Notes: generated by a model from the sequence alone, not told the origin. A stretch of 55,091 bases of DNA from Pseudomonas sp. ISL-84 (GCA_018613035.1 JAGGRA010000079.1:1-55091), one strand, 5' to 3'; positions 33,155 through 44,688 are shown, numbered from the stretch's first letter. A program made the numbers and translations.

Positions 33155-34399
33155 ATGGAAGTATTTGTTGCGAGGCAGCCTATATTTAATGTAAAAGAAG
33201 AGGTTTTTGGCTATGAACTTCTTTACAGAAACAATCAGGATAATGCTTTTCCTAACATAAATGGAGATCAGGCAACAGCGGAGGTCATTATAAATAGTTT
33301 TTTAAACATTGGAATTGACCAGCTTTCAGACGGCAAGCCATGCTTTATAAATTTTACCGAAAAATTGCTTAAATTCAGGCTGCCTACCTATTTCAGGCCA
33401 CGGGAGATTGTCGTTGAAATACTGGAAACAGTTGAGCCCAGCGAGGAGCTGATCGGCATATGCAAAGACATTAAAGGGCTTGGCTATCAGATCGCTCTTG
33501 ATGATTTCGTTTTTAATGAAGGCAATCCTTTTGCAAGCGAGCTTCTAAAATATGCGGACATTATCAAGGTGGATTTCCTGCATACTCCTAGGGATATAAG
33601 GGAAAAAATTGAAATGCTCGTTAAAAAGCTGGATATTAAAATGGTTGCCGAAAAGGTAGAAACAAGAGAAGAATACGAAGAAGCAAGAAGAAAGGGCTAC
33701 GATTATTTTCAAGGTTATTTCTTTTCCAAGCCTGTTATCATGTCTACACATGATGTACCTGCCTATTTTCACTCTTATTATGAAATGATTCAAAGCCTTT
33801 CCAGCGCAGAACCAAGTCTTGACCGTATTACAGAGCTAATTGAAAGAGATATTTCTCTTTCATATAAACTGCTAAAATTAATAAACTCACCGGCATACAG
33901 GCCAAAGCAAAAGATTAATTCAATCCGTCAGGCAATTGTTCTTCTAGGACTTATTGAACTGGAAAAATGGATCTATGTTTTAGCTGTAAGGGAATCGACC
34001 AGCCAAAAGTCTGAAATGGCAGAAGAAACAATAAGATTATCCATGACACGAGCGAAAATGTGCGAAGAGATTGAAAGGTTAAGATCGTGCAAAAACCCTT
34101 CATCCAGCTATTTCATGACAGGGATGTTTTCATTAATGGATTCACTGCTTAGCATTCCGATGAATCAAATTTTAGCAGACCTTCCTCTGCAGGATGATAT
34201 TTGCGAAGCTTTGAACGGAAAAAACAATATGCTAAAAGAGGTCCTTGACCTTGCGATAGCATTAGAAAAAGCTAAATGGAGCACAATTAGTGAAAAATGC
34301 AAGAAACTGAACATTGATGAAAAAGATCTTTTTAAAATTTATGCTGAGTCATTGAATTGGTCCAATAAATTACTTAACCCGGAAAATATTTTTCAATAA
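33155..34399 (+). CDS. EAL-HDOD domain signalling protein (YuxH-type)
   Basis: 414 residues. N-terminal EAL-like domain (1-200): ARQPIFNVKEEVFGYELLYRN (E-L-L-x-R in place of EALxR), QIALDDF, IIKVDF, AEKVETREEY and FQGYFFSKP. Many metal-binding residues seem present but the first motif deviates, so phosphodiesterase activity is uncertain. C-terminal HDOD domain (about 210-400; ISLSYKLLKLINSPAY, QAIVLLGLIELEKWI). Same architecture as B. subtilis YuxH and Vibrio CdgJ. Likely a c-di-GMP-linked regulator of motility or development. ATG with CGGAGGT site. Confidence 0.88.
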   Translation: MEVFVARQPIFNVKEEVFGYELLYRNNQDNAFPNINGDQATAEVIINSFLNIGIDQLSDGKPCFINFTEKLLKFRLPTYFRPREIVVEILETVEPSEELIGICKDIKGLGYQIALDDFVFNEGNPFASELLKYADIIKVDFLHTPRDIREKIEMLVKKLDIKMVAEKVETREEYEEARRKGYDYFQGYFFSKPVIMSTHDVPAYFHSYYEMIQSLSSAEPSLDRITELIERDISLSYKLLKLINSPAYRPKQKINSIRQAIVLLGLIELEKWIYVLAVRESTSQKSEMAEETIRLSMTRAKMCEEIERLRSCKNPSSSYFMTGMFSLMDSLLSIPMNQILADLPLQDDICEALNGKNNMLKEVLDLAIALEKAKWSTISEKCKKLNIDEKDLFKIYAESLNWSNKLLNPENIFQ

Positions 34400-34403
34400 T
34401 AGA

Positions 34404-34438
34404 ACGCCTGCAGGGGAACTTTCTGCAGGCTTCTTTTA
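34404..34438 (+). terminator. Terminator of the EAL-HDOD gene
   Basis: GCCTGCAG / CTGCAGGC stem with T-rich tail. Confidence 0.85.
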
Positions 34439-34448
34439 TAACAAAAGT

Positions 34449-34475
34449 CTGTTGATTGGAGCGGAAGGCAGTCAA
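34449..34475. repeat. Fragment of the GTTGATTGGAGCG repeat
   Basis: GTTGATTGGAGCGGAAGG equals the left end of the 48363-48487 element; the remainder is missing. The rest of the 34.44-34.70 kb gap is AT-rich with no gene; a small ATAAAC / GTTTAT hairpin lies near 34542-34559. Confidence 0.5.
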
Positions 34476-34705
34476 TCTCTAGAATATGCACTTTTTTCCT
34501 TCTTCCAAATCCTAAATTTTCAGGATAAAAAATCTAAAGGTATAAACCTCAGTGTTTATGACAGTCACCTTCTTGGATGCAACATGAGAATCATATTCTC
34601 CAAATAGTATATTATTAATATAATATAGAAAACTATTATTGAATAATGAACGGTTTTATGGCAATCTTACTATAAGTTATTCAGAATTGGTTTGGAGGTT
34701 TTATT

Positions 34706-35689
34706 TTGAAGATCGACCTTATTAAATGTCACGGTTCAGGAAATGATTTCTTTATTATAGATGAAATATCTAACACATATGACTTTTCAGAAGGACAGCG
34801 GGCCGAGCTGGCAAAGGCGTTTTGTGACCGCAGTACTGACCTTGGGGCTGATGGTATTCTTTTTGTATTGAAAAGTGAAAAGGCAGACGCACGGATGAGA
34901 GTGTTCAATCCGGACGGCTCTGAAGCTTCCATGTGCGGAAATGGGCTGCGCTGTGTGGCCCGTTATGTATGTGAGCTCCTTGGTTTGAAAGAAGCGATCA
35001 TTGAGACGATGAAAGCGAATCTTCAGGTGAAAAAGCAGGATGATATTTATGAAGATATTCCGACCTACCTGGTAGAGATTTCGCCGGTGTCTTTTAAGTT
35101 GGATGATCTGCCGCTTAATCTTGAAAAAGAAACACTAATCAATGAAAAACTCAGCAAAATTTCTGAGGAATTAACTTTTACAGCTTTAGCAGTACCGAAT
35201 CCTCATTTTGTTTCAATAGTTGATACGGAGCATATTTCCTCCGATTTGCAAAAGAATATTAGCGAATATTTGAACGGACCGAATGAATTCTTTCCTGATG
35301 GAGTAAATGTCAGCTTTGTCAAACCGCTAAAAAAAGGCCATATTTATGTCCGAACATTTGAACGGGGCGTTGGCTTTACCAATGCTTGCGGAACGGCAAT
35401 GTCCGCTTCAACTCTTGTTACGTGCATGAATGGCCTTAATGAAATAGAGGAACCCGTTGAAGTTTATAATAACGGAGGGAAAGTACGCTGTGTCGTTCAT
35501 GAGAAAAATGGCAGGCAGTATATCGACTTAATCGGGAATGCCAGCTACGTATATCGCGCTGATGCGGATGTGAATATGGAAAACCCGGCAGAGTTTACTC
35601 TTTCGCCAAAAGTGGAATTCGCAGATGAAATAAAACAGTATGCAAAGCTTCAGGAATTTGCGCAGCAATTTTTAAAGGAATGGATGTAG
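34706..35689 (+). CDS. dapF: Diaminopimelate epimerase DapF
   Basis: 327 residues, slightly longer than the ~284 of B. subtilis. Two homologous halves with the catalytic pair Cys77 (MCGNGLRC) and Cys228 (NACGTAMSAS); also CHGSGNDFFIID and NPHFV motifs. Converts LL- to meso-diaminopimelate for lysine and peptidoglycan. TTG start is well supported by GGAGG at 8 bases. Extra length lies in a central segment (about 110-160) and the C-terminal tail. Stands alone, convergent with ligD. Confidence 0.93.
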   Translation: MKIDLIKCHGSGNDFFIIDEISNTYDFSEGQRAELAKAFCDRSTDLGADGILFVLKSEKADARMRVFNPDGSEASMCGNGLRCVARYVCELLGLKEAIIETMKANLQVKKQDDIYEDIPTYLVEISPVSFKLDDLPLNLEKETLINEKLSKISEELTFTALAVPNPHFVSIVDTEHISSDLQKNISEYLNGPNEFFPDGVNVSFVKPLKKGHIYVRTFERGVGFTNACGTAMSASTLVTCMNGLNEIEEPVEVYNNGGKVRCVVHEKNGRQYIDLIGNASYVYRADADVNMENPAEFTLSPKVEFADEIKQYAKLQEFAQQFLKEWM

Positions 35690-35720
35690 GATAAGGCATA
35701 TGCCTTATCCTTTTTTTTTC
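35689..35720. terminator. Bidirectional terminator between dapF and ligD
   Basis: GGATAAGGCA-ta-TGCCTTATCC with T-run; covers both stop codons. Confidence 0.88.
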
Positions 35721-37543
35721 TGCTGCTTTAAGAAGTCGAGCACCGGAAAGAAGTTCTGAATATTTTTTGTCTGAAAATACGATTGGAAGGGGTCCCCGCC
35801 ACTGTTAATCCGTTTCATAAGATTGGGTATTTGAAATTGTTCCATCGTTAAACGCTCATTCACTTCTTCCCAAAATAAAGGGGTGGCAACGGTTGCTGCT
35901 TTGTGTCCTCTTGCTGAATAAGGAGCGATAATCGTCTTCCCTTCCGCATGCTGGATATAATCCACATAAAGGCGGCCGCCCCGTTTTTTTTTCATTCGTT
36001 CAGTTGTGAAGGAATCTGGATCTTTGGTGACAAGATATTCGGCTATAAATTCAGTAAACAGGCGCGTTTCATCAAAGGAATACGTATTTTCAGGCAATGG
36101 GATATATATTTGCAGGCCTTTATTGCCTGATGTTTTGATAAAACTAATCAGCTCCAAGTGATCCAGCACCTCTTTAATATATAAAGCGGCTTTAATCGCA
36201 AGGGAAAAGGCATCCTTTGAAGGCGGATCTAAATCAAATACAATCTCGCTTGGACCCTTGCTTTGAATCGTTTTAAATGGAATATGGTATTCAAATGCCA
36301 GCTGGTTTCCGAGCCAAAGAAGCGTCTTTAAATTATTGCAAACGATATAGTTAATGCCTTCGGACATTTGTGTTTCTACAAAATCTGGTGCGTAATCCGG
36401 GCAATTTTTCTGATAAAAAGGTTCTCCGAAAATGCCATGCGGATAACGGATTACGGTCAGCAGCCGGTTTTTCAAAAATGGCAGCATATAGGGAGCGATC
36501 TCCCGCAAAAAATGTATATAATCGATTTTTTGTACAGAAGGCGTTTCCCATAAAGGCTTGTCGGGATGTGTAATTTCTATTTCTTGCGGCAGATTTTTTT
36601 GATGCTGTATAAATTTATCATACGTGCAATCATCAGGCTTAAGATCAAAACGGAATCGATGGAAGTGAGGTTCGCGCATTTGCTCTTCATAGATCTCCAG
36701 ATATTTAACTTCCACGCAGATCGCCGGTTCAACGTAAATAAATCGGCTGTCTTCATCTTTTTTATTATCTTTGATTATTTGGAATAAGGCTTGTTTTTCA
36801 TCAGGTTTTAAGCCGAAGATAAATTGTCCGATCGGATAGATTTTATTACCCTTTAATACGCCTGCATAAAAGTAGCCATTTGACTTTTCGTAGGCGGTAA
36901 TGATGCATGAGACATACTTCCAATTTTTAAATTTTAACCATAAAGCTGATCTTTTGCCTTCTTCCCAATGATTTTTTGTTTGCTTTGCGACTATGCCTTC
37001 GCCGTCATGAAGGACAACTTTTTCCCATAGTTCATTAAAGCTCTGATAATTAGGTATTAATTGAATCAGTTTCGGATTAGTCTCATCAGGTTTCATAGGA
37101 AGATCACATGCTTTAAAAAGTCCCTCCAGTTCCTCTTTTCTGAAAAGATACTCTTGATTGCTGATTTTCTTTCCATTTAGCATCAGGACATCAAAAATAA
37201 GCAGGCGGCAAGGGGCAGATTTTGCTTTTTCAGCAATCTTCTTTTCTGATCTCATTCTCCCTCGGACCTGAATGGAACCAAAATGAGCTTTATAGGCATT
37301 TTCTAAATAAACCAGTTCACCGTCTAATGTGAGCGGAAGAAAGGGCTCGAACTTTGCTTTGTTTTGTTCTAAAAATGCTTTTATTTCAGGGAATAAGTCT
37401 AACAAGGGTTTATCATTTCTGCTTGTCAGGGTGATTTCCTTATCCCAGTGCAGAATCGCCCTGAAACCGTCATACTTGGCTTCAAACAGCCACTCCTCAC
37501 CTTCGGGTACATCAAAAGTCAATGTAGGAAGCATTGGTTTCAT
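35705..37543 (-). CDS. ligD: ATP-dependent DNA ligase/polymerase LigD (NHEJ)
   Basis: 612 residues. Ligase domain first: the adenylation motif EAKYDGFRA with Lys23, DGELV, GEGIVAK and ALWLKFK; then a PrimPol-like polymerase domain (about 320-605) with the acidic metal motif VFDLDPP and the GGRLYVDYIQH block. No 3'-phosphoesterase domain, as in Bacillus YkoU. It repairs double-strand breaks with Ku, mainly in spores during germination. Divergent from ku with ~145 bases between them, so promoters face away from each other. Confidence 0.93.
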   Translation of the reverse strand: MKPMLPTLTFDVPEGEEWLFEAKYDGFRAILHWDKEITLTSRNDKPLLDLFPEIKAFLEQNKAKFEPFLPLTLDGELVYLENAYKAHFGSIQVRGRMRSEKKIAEKAKSAPCRLLIFDVLMLNGKKISNQEYLFRKEELEGLFKACDLPMKPDETNPKLIQLIPNYQSFNELWEKVVLHDGEGIVAKQTKNHWEEGKRSALWLKFKNWKYVSCIITAYEKSNGYFYAGVLKGNKIYPIGQFIFGLKPDEKQALFQIIKDNKKDEDSRFIYVEPAICVEVKYLEIYEEQMREPHFHRFRFDLKPDDCTYDKFIQHQKNLPQEIEITHPDKPLWETPSVQKIDYIHFLREIAPYMLPFLKNRLLTVIRYPHGIFGEPFYQKNCPDYAPDFVETQMSEGINYIVCNNLKTLLWLGNQLAFEYHIPFKTIQSKGPSEIVFDLDPPSKDAFSLAIKAALYIKEVLDHLELISFIKTSGNKGLQIYIPLPENTYSFDETRLFTEFIAEYLVTKDPDSFTTERMKKKRGGRLYVDYIQHAEGKTIIAPYSARGHKAATVATPLFWEEVNERLTMEQFQIPNLMKRINSGGDPFQSYFQTKNIQNFFPVLDFLKQQKKKG

Positions 37544-37688
37544 TGAAATTGGCCTCCTTGCGGATAGTCCACGTTAGTTTTACCTTATCCGTAAAAACTA
37601 CTCTGTTTCCAATTCTTTTCGGGTATGTGCTAAATTGTTAAAACACAAATTAAGAGTACATAAAACATAATGAGAATGGAGTTTTCCT

Positions 37689-38543
37689 ATGCATACAATG
37701 TGGAAAGGAAGCATCAGCTTTGGGCTTGTTAACATACCGATTAAGCTTCATGCCGCTACAGAGGATAAAGATATAAAGCTGAGAAATCTTCATAAAGAGT
37801 GCCACTCGCCAATTAAGTACGAAAAGACGTGTCCTGTTTGCGAAGTGGAAATCAAAAATGAGGATATTGTAAAAGCTTACGAATACACCAAAGGAAAATT
37901 TGTTGTATTAGAGGATGAGGATCTCGAAAAGCTAAAACAGGAAAAAGAAGATAAAGCTGTAGAGATTATGGACTTTGTTAAAATCCAGGAAATTGATCCG
38001 ATTTATTTTAACCGTACGTATTATATGTCCCCAGGAGATGGAGGGGGAAAGGCTTATTCATTATTAAGAAAAGCGCTTGAGGATTCAGAAAAAGTGGGCT
38101 TGGCAAAAATCATTATTCGTTCAAAGGAACAGCTGGCAGTTGTCCGTGTATATGAAAATACACTGGTTATGGAAACAATACATTATCCGGACGAAGTGCG
38201 CAAAGCGGCAGATGTTCCAAATGTACCAGCCGAAGATAAAGTAACTGATAAAGAAATCGATACTGCAATCATGCTGATTGACCAGTTAACTTCCGAATTC
38301 CAGCCTGAAAAATATAATGATGATTACCGGACTGCGCTTCTCGAACTCATTGAAGCCAAGCGAACAGGAAAAGAAATTGTTACACCAGTTGAAAAAGAAC
38401 CAGCCACCAATGTTACTGATCTTATGGCTGCCCTGCAGGCATCCATTGATAAAACAAAGCCTGCCGAAAAGGAAACAGCGAAAAAACCGGCAGCTAAAAA
38501 GAAACGAGCAACAGCAAAGGCAAAAGTGAAAAAACAAGCTTAA
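37689..38543 (+). CDS. ku: Non-homologous end-joining protein Ku
   Basis: 284 residues. Ku beta-barrel core: MWKGSISFGLVNIPIKL, a C-x-x-C pair (CHSPIKYEKTCPVC), YYMSPGDGGGKAYSLLRKAL, and a C-terminal Lys/Ala-rich tail (AAKKKRATAKAKVKKQA) that aids DNA binding. Binds DNA ends and recruits LigD, encoded divergently. Ku/LigD of B. subtilis are under forespore control; a matching promoter is not evident to me here. Confidence 0.94.
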   Translation: MHTMWKGSISFGLVNIPIKLHAATEDKDIKLRNLHKECHSPIKYEKTCPVCEVEIKNEDIVKAYEYTKGKFVVLEDEDLEKLKQEKEDKAVEIMDFVKIQEIDPIYFNRTYYMSPGDGGGKAYSLLRKALEDSEKVGLAKIIIRSKEQLAVVRVYENTLVMETIHYPDEVRKAADVPNVPAEDKVTDKEIDTAIMLIDQLTSEFQPEKYNDDYRTALLELIEAKRTGKEIVTPVEKEPATNVTDLMAALQASIDKTKPAEKETAKKPAAKKKRATAKAKVKKQA

Positions 38544-38558
38544 TTCAGGGGCGGAGCT

Positions 38559-38594
38559 AAACCGGTTTTACTTTATGTAAAATCGGTTTTTTTA
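38559..38594 (+). terminator. Terminator of ku
   Basis: AAACCGGTTTTAC / GTAAAATCGGTTT and seven T. Confidence 0.88.
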
Positions 38595-38781
38595 TAGGTA
38601 AATGATTTTGAATATCGGAACGTAAGCACCATTTTTCACCGTAGAACAGAAAAGGAGAATCTGAAGGGAGCTAAAGGCCATGAATAGTTAATCAGTGGGA
38701 TTAACGACGAAATAGTCTGCTCTCTCTTTGATATGGTAGTACTTGGAATTGAAAAAGTGAAGCTGAAAGGAGTTTATCGTC

Positions 38782-38901
38782 GTGATTAACCCCTTTGAAA
38801 AGATAGTGGAGGTTAAACGAGTTAATCCTCCTATAAATATAAATTCTGTTTCTTCTTATAAAAATCCAAAATTACGTTCACTTTCCCCAAATTTGTGGTA
38901 A
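38782..38901 (+). CDS. Possible 39-residue peptide, unknown
   Basis: GTG start with AAAGGAG 9 bases upstream; the product begins (V)INPFEKIVEVKRVNPP and ends in LSPNLW. It could be a small gene or the trimmed start of a lost one; the region 38595-38922 otherwise holds no gene. An AAGGAG at 38651 precedes an ATG with only two sense codons. Confidence rests on the ribosome binding site only. Confidence 0.3.
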   Translation: MINPFEKIVEVKRVNPPININSVSSYKNPKLRSLSPNLW

Positions 38902-38928
38902 TCCTATAACTAAAAAGGATTTGTGCGT

Positions 38929-39588
38929 ATGAGCTGGAATACGTTAACTTTAAAAAAAATTATCTATATTGCATCGGCAGCAGTTATTCTTGGCGTGTTT
39001 TTGTTTCTATTTATTGAGATTGTTGATGAATTGCGAGAGAAAGAGCTCGTCCGTTTTGATGAGCAGGTGATTAACTATGTTCAAGCTTTTATATCTCCGC
39101 GACTTACGGAGCTCATGCAAGTGATTACTTTCCTGGGCTCTGTAAAGTGGCTGGCTTTTGCTGTCATTATAGGAGCAGTCCTGCTGTTTATTTTTAAAAA
39201 GCGCTCTTTAGCACTTTTTATGGTTATTTCATCGGGAGTTGGCGCGCTTTTCAATATATTACTAAAGTGGATTTTTAAAAGGGAGCGCCCAGATATTAAG
39301 CCGCTGATTGAGGAACAGGGATTCAGTTTTCCAAGCGGACACTCGATGGGTTCATTTATTTTTTATGGTTCTCTTGCTTATATGATTGTCCATCTGGCAA
39401 AGAGAAGAAGATGGAAGGCTGCGTGGGTTCTGCTCCTGAGCTTTTTTATAATCGCAATCGGGTTAAGCCGCATATATTTGGGAGTGCATTTTCCAAGTGA
39501 TGTGATTGCAGGTTTTGCTGCAGGCGGTGTATGGCTGACGATCATGATAATAGGATTTCGATATTATGAATTCCGCAAAAATTTGTGA
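38929..39588 (+). CDS. PAP2-family lipid phosphatase
   Basis: 219 residues from ATG 38929 (AAGGA at 9 bases; the frame opens at GTG 38923). Six TM helices. The phosphatase signature is complete: KRERPDIKPL (C1), FPSGHSMG (C2, catalytic His) and SRIYLGVHFPSD (C3, nucleophilic His). Likely dephosphorylates phosphatidylglycerol phosphate or undecaprenyl diphosphate at the outer face (BcrC/YodM-like). Directly precedes glpP but with no obvious link. Confidence 0.9.
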   Translation: MSWNTLTLKKIIYIASAAVILGVFLFLFIEIVDELREKELVRFDEQVINYVQAFISPRLTELMQVITFLGSVKWLAFAVIIGAVLLFIFKKRSLALFMVISSGVGALFNILLKWIFKRERPDIKPLIEEQGFSFPSGHSMGSFIFYGSLAYMIVHLAKRRRWKAAWVLLLSFFIIAIGLSRIYLGVHFPSDVIAGFAAGGVWLTIMIIGFRYYEFRKNL

Positions 39589-39653
39589 TAAGTATTGAGA
39601 ATTGCCCACTTTCCTTATAACATAGGGAGAATAACGGAAACGGAGTGGAAAAA

Positions 39654-40199
39654 ATGAATCAAAAGATTTTGCCTGCTTCTTCAAACATGAAAGAGTTTGA
39701 AAAATTCCTGAAGTGCCCATATGAAATTGGGGTTTTTCTCGACATTCATATCTCTCAGCTAAAGCATGTTTCACAGATGGCAATAGAACATCAAAAAAAA
39801 ATGATCTATCATGTGGATCTGATCCACGGAATTAAGAGTGATGATTATGCAACTGAATATATATGCCAGGAATTTAAGCCATACGGGTTGATTTCCACGA
39901 AGTCCAGTGTCATTCTAAAGGCAAAGCAAAAAGGAGTTGTCGCGGTCCAGAGAATTTTCCTGATTGATTCACATGCTCTTGAGAAGAGCTATAAGCTGTT
40001 AGAAAAAACAAGACCTGATTATATAGAAGTTTTGCCGGGAGCAATGCCTTGGATGATAAAAGAAGTGAATGAACGCTTGAATACGCCAATTTTTGCAGGC
40101 GGTCTAATCCGTTCAAAAGAAGAAGTATTAAATGCTCTTGATGCGGGAGCTGCAGCGATTACTACCTCTAAGGTGGAACTATGGGAAATTTTCTCATAA
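39654..40199 (+). CDS. glpP: Glycerol uptake operon antiterminator GlpP
   Basis: 181 residues from ATG 39654 (CGGAG at 8 bases; GTG 39645 lies within that site). The whole protein matches the GlpP TIM-barrel-like family: GVFLDIHISQLKHV, HVDLIHGIKSDDYATEYICQ, ISTKSSVILKAK, IEVLPGAMPWMI, FAGGLIRSKEEV. GlpP with glycerol-3-phosphate binds leader RNA and prevents termination ahead of glpF/glpK and glpD; both leaders are present downstream. Confidence 0.94.
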   Translation: MNQKILPASSNMKEFEKFLKCPYEIGVFLDIHISQLKHVSQMAIEHQKKMIYHVDLIHGIKSDDYATEYICQEFKPYGLISTKSSVILKAKQKGVVAVQRIFLIDSHALEKSYKLLEKTRPDYIEVLPGAMPWMIKEVNERLNTPIFAGGLIRSKEEVLNALDAGAAAITTSKVELWEIFS

Positions 40200-40229
40200 A
40201 ATAATTTTAAAAATAAATTTGATGTGCAA

Positions 40230-40258
40230 TTGACAACGTTTTCATAGGCTTGTATACT
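40230..40258 (+). promoter_or_regulatory. SigA promoter of glpFK with overlapping CcpA cre site
   Basis: TTGACA (40230-40235), 17-base spacer, TATACT (40253-40258). TGACAACGTTTTCA at 40231-40244 fits the cre consensus and covers the -35 and spacer, so CcpA should repress glpFK when glucose is available. Confidence 0.85.
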
Positions 40259-40292
40259 CTATTTAACAAGTTAATTCACGTGTCGGAGATTA

Positions 40293-40350
40293 GGAGATTC
40301 ACACAGTTTAGCCTTTCAGGGTTTATTCTGTCGTGGATCTCCTTTTTTAT
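40293..40350 (+). promoter_or_regulatory. GlpP-dependent terminator/antiterminator leader of glpF
   Basis: GGAGATTCACACAG pairs with CTGTCGTGGATCTCC, followed by six T. The upstream CGGAGATTAGGAGA resembles the sequence in front of the glpD leader hairpin and is the likely GlpP-binding portion. Confidence 0.82.
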
Positions 40351-40385
40351 TTTTCGATGCAACATTAGGGAAAGGGGATTTTAAG

Positions 40386-41210
40386 ATGTCTGCTTTTATG
40401 GGAGAAGTAATTGGAACAATGATCTTGATTCTTTTTGGAGGAGGCGTTGTAGCGGGAGCGAATTTAAAAAAGACCTTCTCATTTAATGGGGGATGGATTG
40501 TCATCACCATTGCATGGGGGCTAGCGGTAACTATGGGTGTTTTTGCTGTCGGATCCATTAGCGGTGCTCATTTAAATCCGGCTGTAACAATTGGTTTAGC
40601 GCTTAATGGCGACTTTCCTTGGGCGGATGTGCCTGGCTATATAATTGCCCAGCTGATTGGCGGCTTTTTAGGAGGCGTTCTCGTTTTCCTGCATTACCTG
40701 CCGCATTGGAAAGAAACCGAAGACCAGGGTGCGAAGCTTGCTGTCTTTTCTACAAGCCCTGCGATTCCGCATACATTTTCAAATCTATTAAGTGAAATCA
40801 TTGGTACTTTTATTCTAGTATTAGGCTTGCTGTTTATAGGAGCTAATCAATTTACTGAAGGATTAAACCCAATTGCAGTTGGTCTTCTTATAGTCGTTAT
40901 CGGGATGTCCCTTGGGGGAACTACAGGTTATGCAATCAATCCGGCTCGTGATCTAGGCCCTCGCATTGCCCACTTCCTGCTGCCGATTCCGGGTAAGGGG
41001 AAGTCAAATTGGGGATATGCATGGGTACCCGTCGCCGGTCCAGTCCTTGGAGGTTCACTTGGCTCTGTGTTCTACCAATTTATGTTCGCAGGCAAAACTT
41101 CCGGAATGTTATGGGGAGTGATTGCTGTTAATATAATAGTATTAATTCTTTCATATACTTTAGGAAAAAAGCAGCCAGCAGAAACGGATACTTCGAAAGT
41201 GGCGGCATAA
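40386..41210 (+). CDS. glpF: Glycerol uptake facilitator GlpF
   Basis: 274 residues. MIP/aquaporin family: two NPA boxes (HLNPAVT, residues ~62-68, and AINPARD, ~191-197), six TM helices and two half helices; the Asp after the second NPA and the GTTGYAINPARDLGPR block mark the glycerol-conducting subgroup. Imports glycerol by facilitated diffusion and is cotranscribed with glpK. AAAGGGG site precedes ATG. Confidence 0.95.
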   Translation: MSAFMGEVIGTMILILFGGGVVAGANLKKTFSFNGGWIVITIAWGLAVTMGVFAVGSISGAHLNPAVTIGLALNGDFPWADVPGYIIAQLIGGFLGGVLVFLHYLPHWKETEDQGAKLAVFSTSPAIPHTFSNLLSEIIGTFILVLGLLFIGANQFTEGLNPIAVGLLIVVIGMSLGGTTGYAINPARDLGPRIAHFLLPIPGKGKSNWGYAWVPVAGPVLGGSLGSVFYQFMFAGKTSGMLWGVIAVNIIVLILSYTLGKKQPAETDTSKVAA

Positions 41211-41224
41211 AACATATTATTTAA

Positions 41225-42736
<1,512 letters not shown>

Positions 42737-42762
42737 AAGTACTCAAATAGACTTCTTTATGT

Positions 42763-42857
42763 TATAATGAAATCAAGTTAATAGTTCGGCAGGAGATGCG
42801 GAGAGACCACAAGATCATTATCGGCTAATCGATAATGTATTTTGTGGTCTCTTTTTT
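42763..42857 (+). promoter_or_regulatory. glpD promoter (-10) and GlpP-dependent leader terminator
   Basis: TATAAT at 42763-42768 with a weak -35 (TACTCA). The leader then carries CGGCAGGAGATGCGGAGA and a long hairpin: GAGACCACAA (42803-42812) against TTGTGGTCTC (42842-42851), with an inner ATTATCG / CGATAAT stem, and a T-run. This matches the known arrangement of Bacillus glpD. Confidence 0.85.
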
Positions 42858-42919
42858 ATTCCCTGCAAATAAAGGGTAGTAAGAATACAGGCTAGCCTTT
42901 CATTAAGGAGGAGACAGCA

Positions 42920-44584
42920 ATGACATTTTCAAATTTAAATCGTAATGAAATGATAAATAAACTGACTTCTGAAAAATTCGATGTCCTGATCATTGGAGGG
43001 GGCATCACAGGAGCCGGAATAGCCCTTGATGCAGCAACGCGGGGAATGAAGACAGCACTTGTGGAAATGCAGGATTTTGCAGCAGGGACTTCCAGCCGCT
43101 CTACCAAATTGGTACATGGCGGTTTAAGATATCTAAAACAATTTGAAGTAAAAATGGTTGCGGAAGTTGGTAAAGAGCGTGCTATCGTCTATGAAAACGG
43201 ACCGCATGTAACCACACCGGAATGGATGCTGCTACCAATGCATAAGGGCGGTACTTTTGGCAAATTCAGCACCTCGATTGGCTTAAGAGTGTACGACTTT
43301 TTGGCAGGAGTTAAAAAATCTGAACGCAGAAGCATGCTATCTGTGCATGAAACACTGGCTAAAGAACCGCTTGTTAAAAAAGAAGGATTAAAAGGCGGCG
43401 GTTATTATGTGGAATATCGGACAGATGATGCGCGGTTAACGATTGAAGTGATGAAAGCTGCTGCTGAAAAGGGGGCCGTGCCTGTTAACTATCTGAAAGT
43501 TGAAAAGCTGCTATATGACGAAAAGGGTAAAGTGTGCGGTGTCGAGGCTGTAGATCAGCTTACAGGCAAGCAGCATGAACTAAAAGCAAAGAAAGTCATC
43601 AATGCAGCTGGTCCCTGGGTTGACTCCATCCGTGAGAAAGATGGTTCCAGGAGTGGCAAAACATTGCGGTTGACAAAGGGGGTTCACCTTGTAATTGACC
43701 AATTGAAATTCCCTTTAAAACAGGCAGTGTATTTTGATACACCTGATAAAAGGATGGTTTTTGCCATACCAAGAGATGGAAAAGCCTATGTGGGCACAAC
43801 GGATACTTTTTATGATTCAGACCCTGTTAACCCGAAAATGACGACAAGTGACAGAACGTACATCATAAACGCTATCAATTTTATGTTTCCTTCTGTAAAA
43901 GTTACAGAAAATGATATTGAATCCAGCTGGGCTGGAGTACGTCCGCTTATTTGGGAGGAGGGAAAGGACCCTTCTGAAATTTCCCGCAAGGATGAAATTT
44001 GGGAATCAGAAACAGGACTGCTGACAATCGCAGGAGGCAAACTAACGGGGTATCGTAAAATGGCCGAGACCATTGTCGATCTGCTTGCAGACAAATTCAA
44101 ACAGGAATTTAAGCAGACTTACACGAGCAGTGTAACGAAGAATCTGCCTATTTCCGGCGGGAACGTTGGGGGCTCAGGTAAATTTAAAGAATTTATTGGT
44201 TTCCAGATAGATAAAGGGATAGCTATAGGCTTAACAAAAGAAGAGTCCTCTCACCTCGTTAAAATGTACGGTTCAAATGTACCTATTATTTTTAAAATGA
44301 TTGAGGAAAAAGGAAGTGATGCAAAGAAGTTTGGACTGCCAACTGTATTATGGGCAAAGCTGAAATATGCCGTTGACCATGAAATGGCAGCAACGCCTGT
44401 CGATTTCTTTAATCGCAGAACAGGTGCTCTTCTCTTTGACATCGAAACCGTAAGAACCTATCAAGATAAGGTTATAGAATATATGGCCGATGCCTTCATA
44501 TGGGATTCATCAGAAAAAAAGAATTTTGAACAACAGCTAAATCAGGAAATCCGATTTGCTGCGATTCCCGCAGATCAAAATTAA
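42920..44584 (+). CDS. glpD: Aerobic glycerol-3-phosphate dehydrogenase GlpD
   Basis: 554 residues. FAD-binding [36 protein letters not shown] and WAGVRPLI blocks identify GlpD. Oxidises glycerol-3-phosphate to dihydroxyacetone phosphate and feeds electrons to the quinone pool at the membrane. Own promoter, GlpP-controlled leader and terminator. Confidence 0.96.
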   Translation: MTFSNLNRNEMINKLTSEKFDVLIIGGGITGAGIALDAATRGMKTALVEMQDFAAGTSSRSTKLVHGGLRYLKQFEVKMVAEVGKERAIVYENGPHVTTPEWMLLPMHKGGTFGKFSTSIGLRVYDFLAGVKKSERRSMLSVHETLAKEPLVKKEGLKGGGYYVEYRTDDARLTIEVMKAAAEKGAVPVNYLKVEKLLYDEKGKVCGVEAVDQLTGKQHELKAKKVINAAGPWVDSIREKDGSRSGKTLRLTKGVHLVIDQLKFPLKQAVYFDTPDKRMVFAIPRDGKAYVGTTDTFYDSDPVNPKMTTSDRTYIINAINFMFPSVKVTENDIESSWAGVRPLIWEEGKDPSEISRKDEIWESETGLLTIAGGKLTGYRKMAETIVDLLADKFKQEFKQTYTSSVTKNLPISGGNVGGSGKFKEFIGFQIDKGIAIGLTKEESSHLVKMYGSNVPIIFKMIEEKGSDAKKFGLPTVLWAKLKYAVDHEMAATPVDFFNRRTGALLFDIETVRTYQDKVIEYMADAFIWDSSEKKNFEQQLNQEIRFAAIPADQN

Positions 44585-44611
44585 AAATTCTCCTTTTAGG
44601 GGAGTTTTTTC
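44583..44611 (+). terminator. Terminator of glpD
   Basis: AAAATTCTCC / GGGGAGTTTT (two wobble pairs) and T-run. Confidence 0.75.
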
Positions 44612-44614
44612 TTT

Positions 44615-44688
44615 GGCTCTGGTAAGTTTATTGTTGTTTTTTTTGTGCACCTCGTTGATTGAGCGGAATGCAAGAGCTCCAATCAACC
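44615..44688. repeat. Short degenerate repeat copy
   Basis: Left part GGCTCTGGTAA, then GTTGATTGAGCGGAATGC and GAGCTCCAATCAACC, an inverted pair as in the other repeat copies but with most of the interior deleted. Confidence 0.5.
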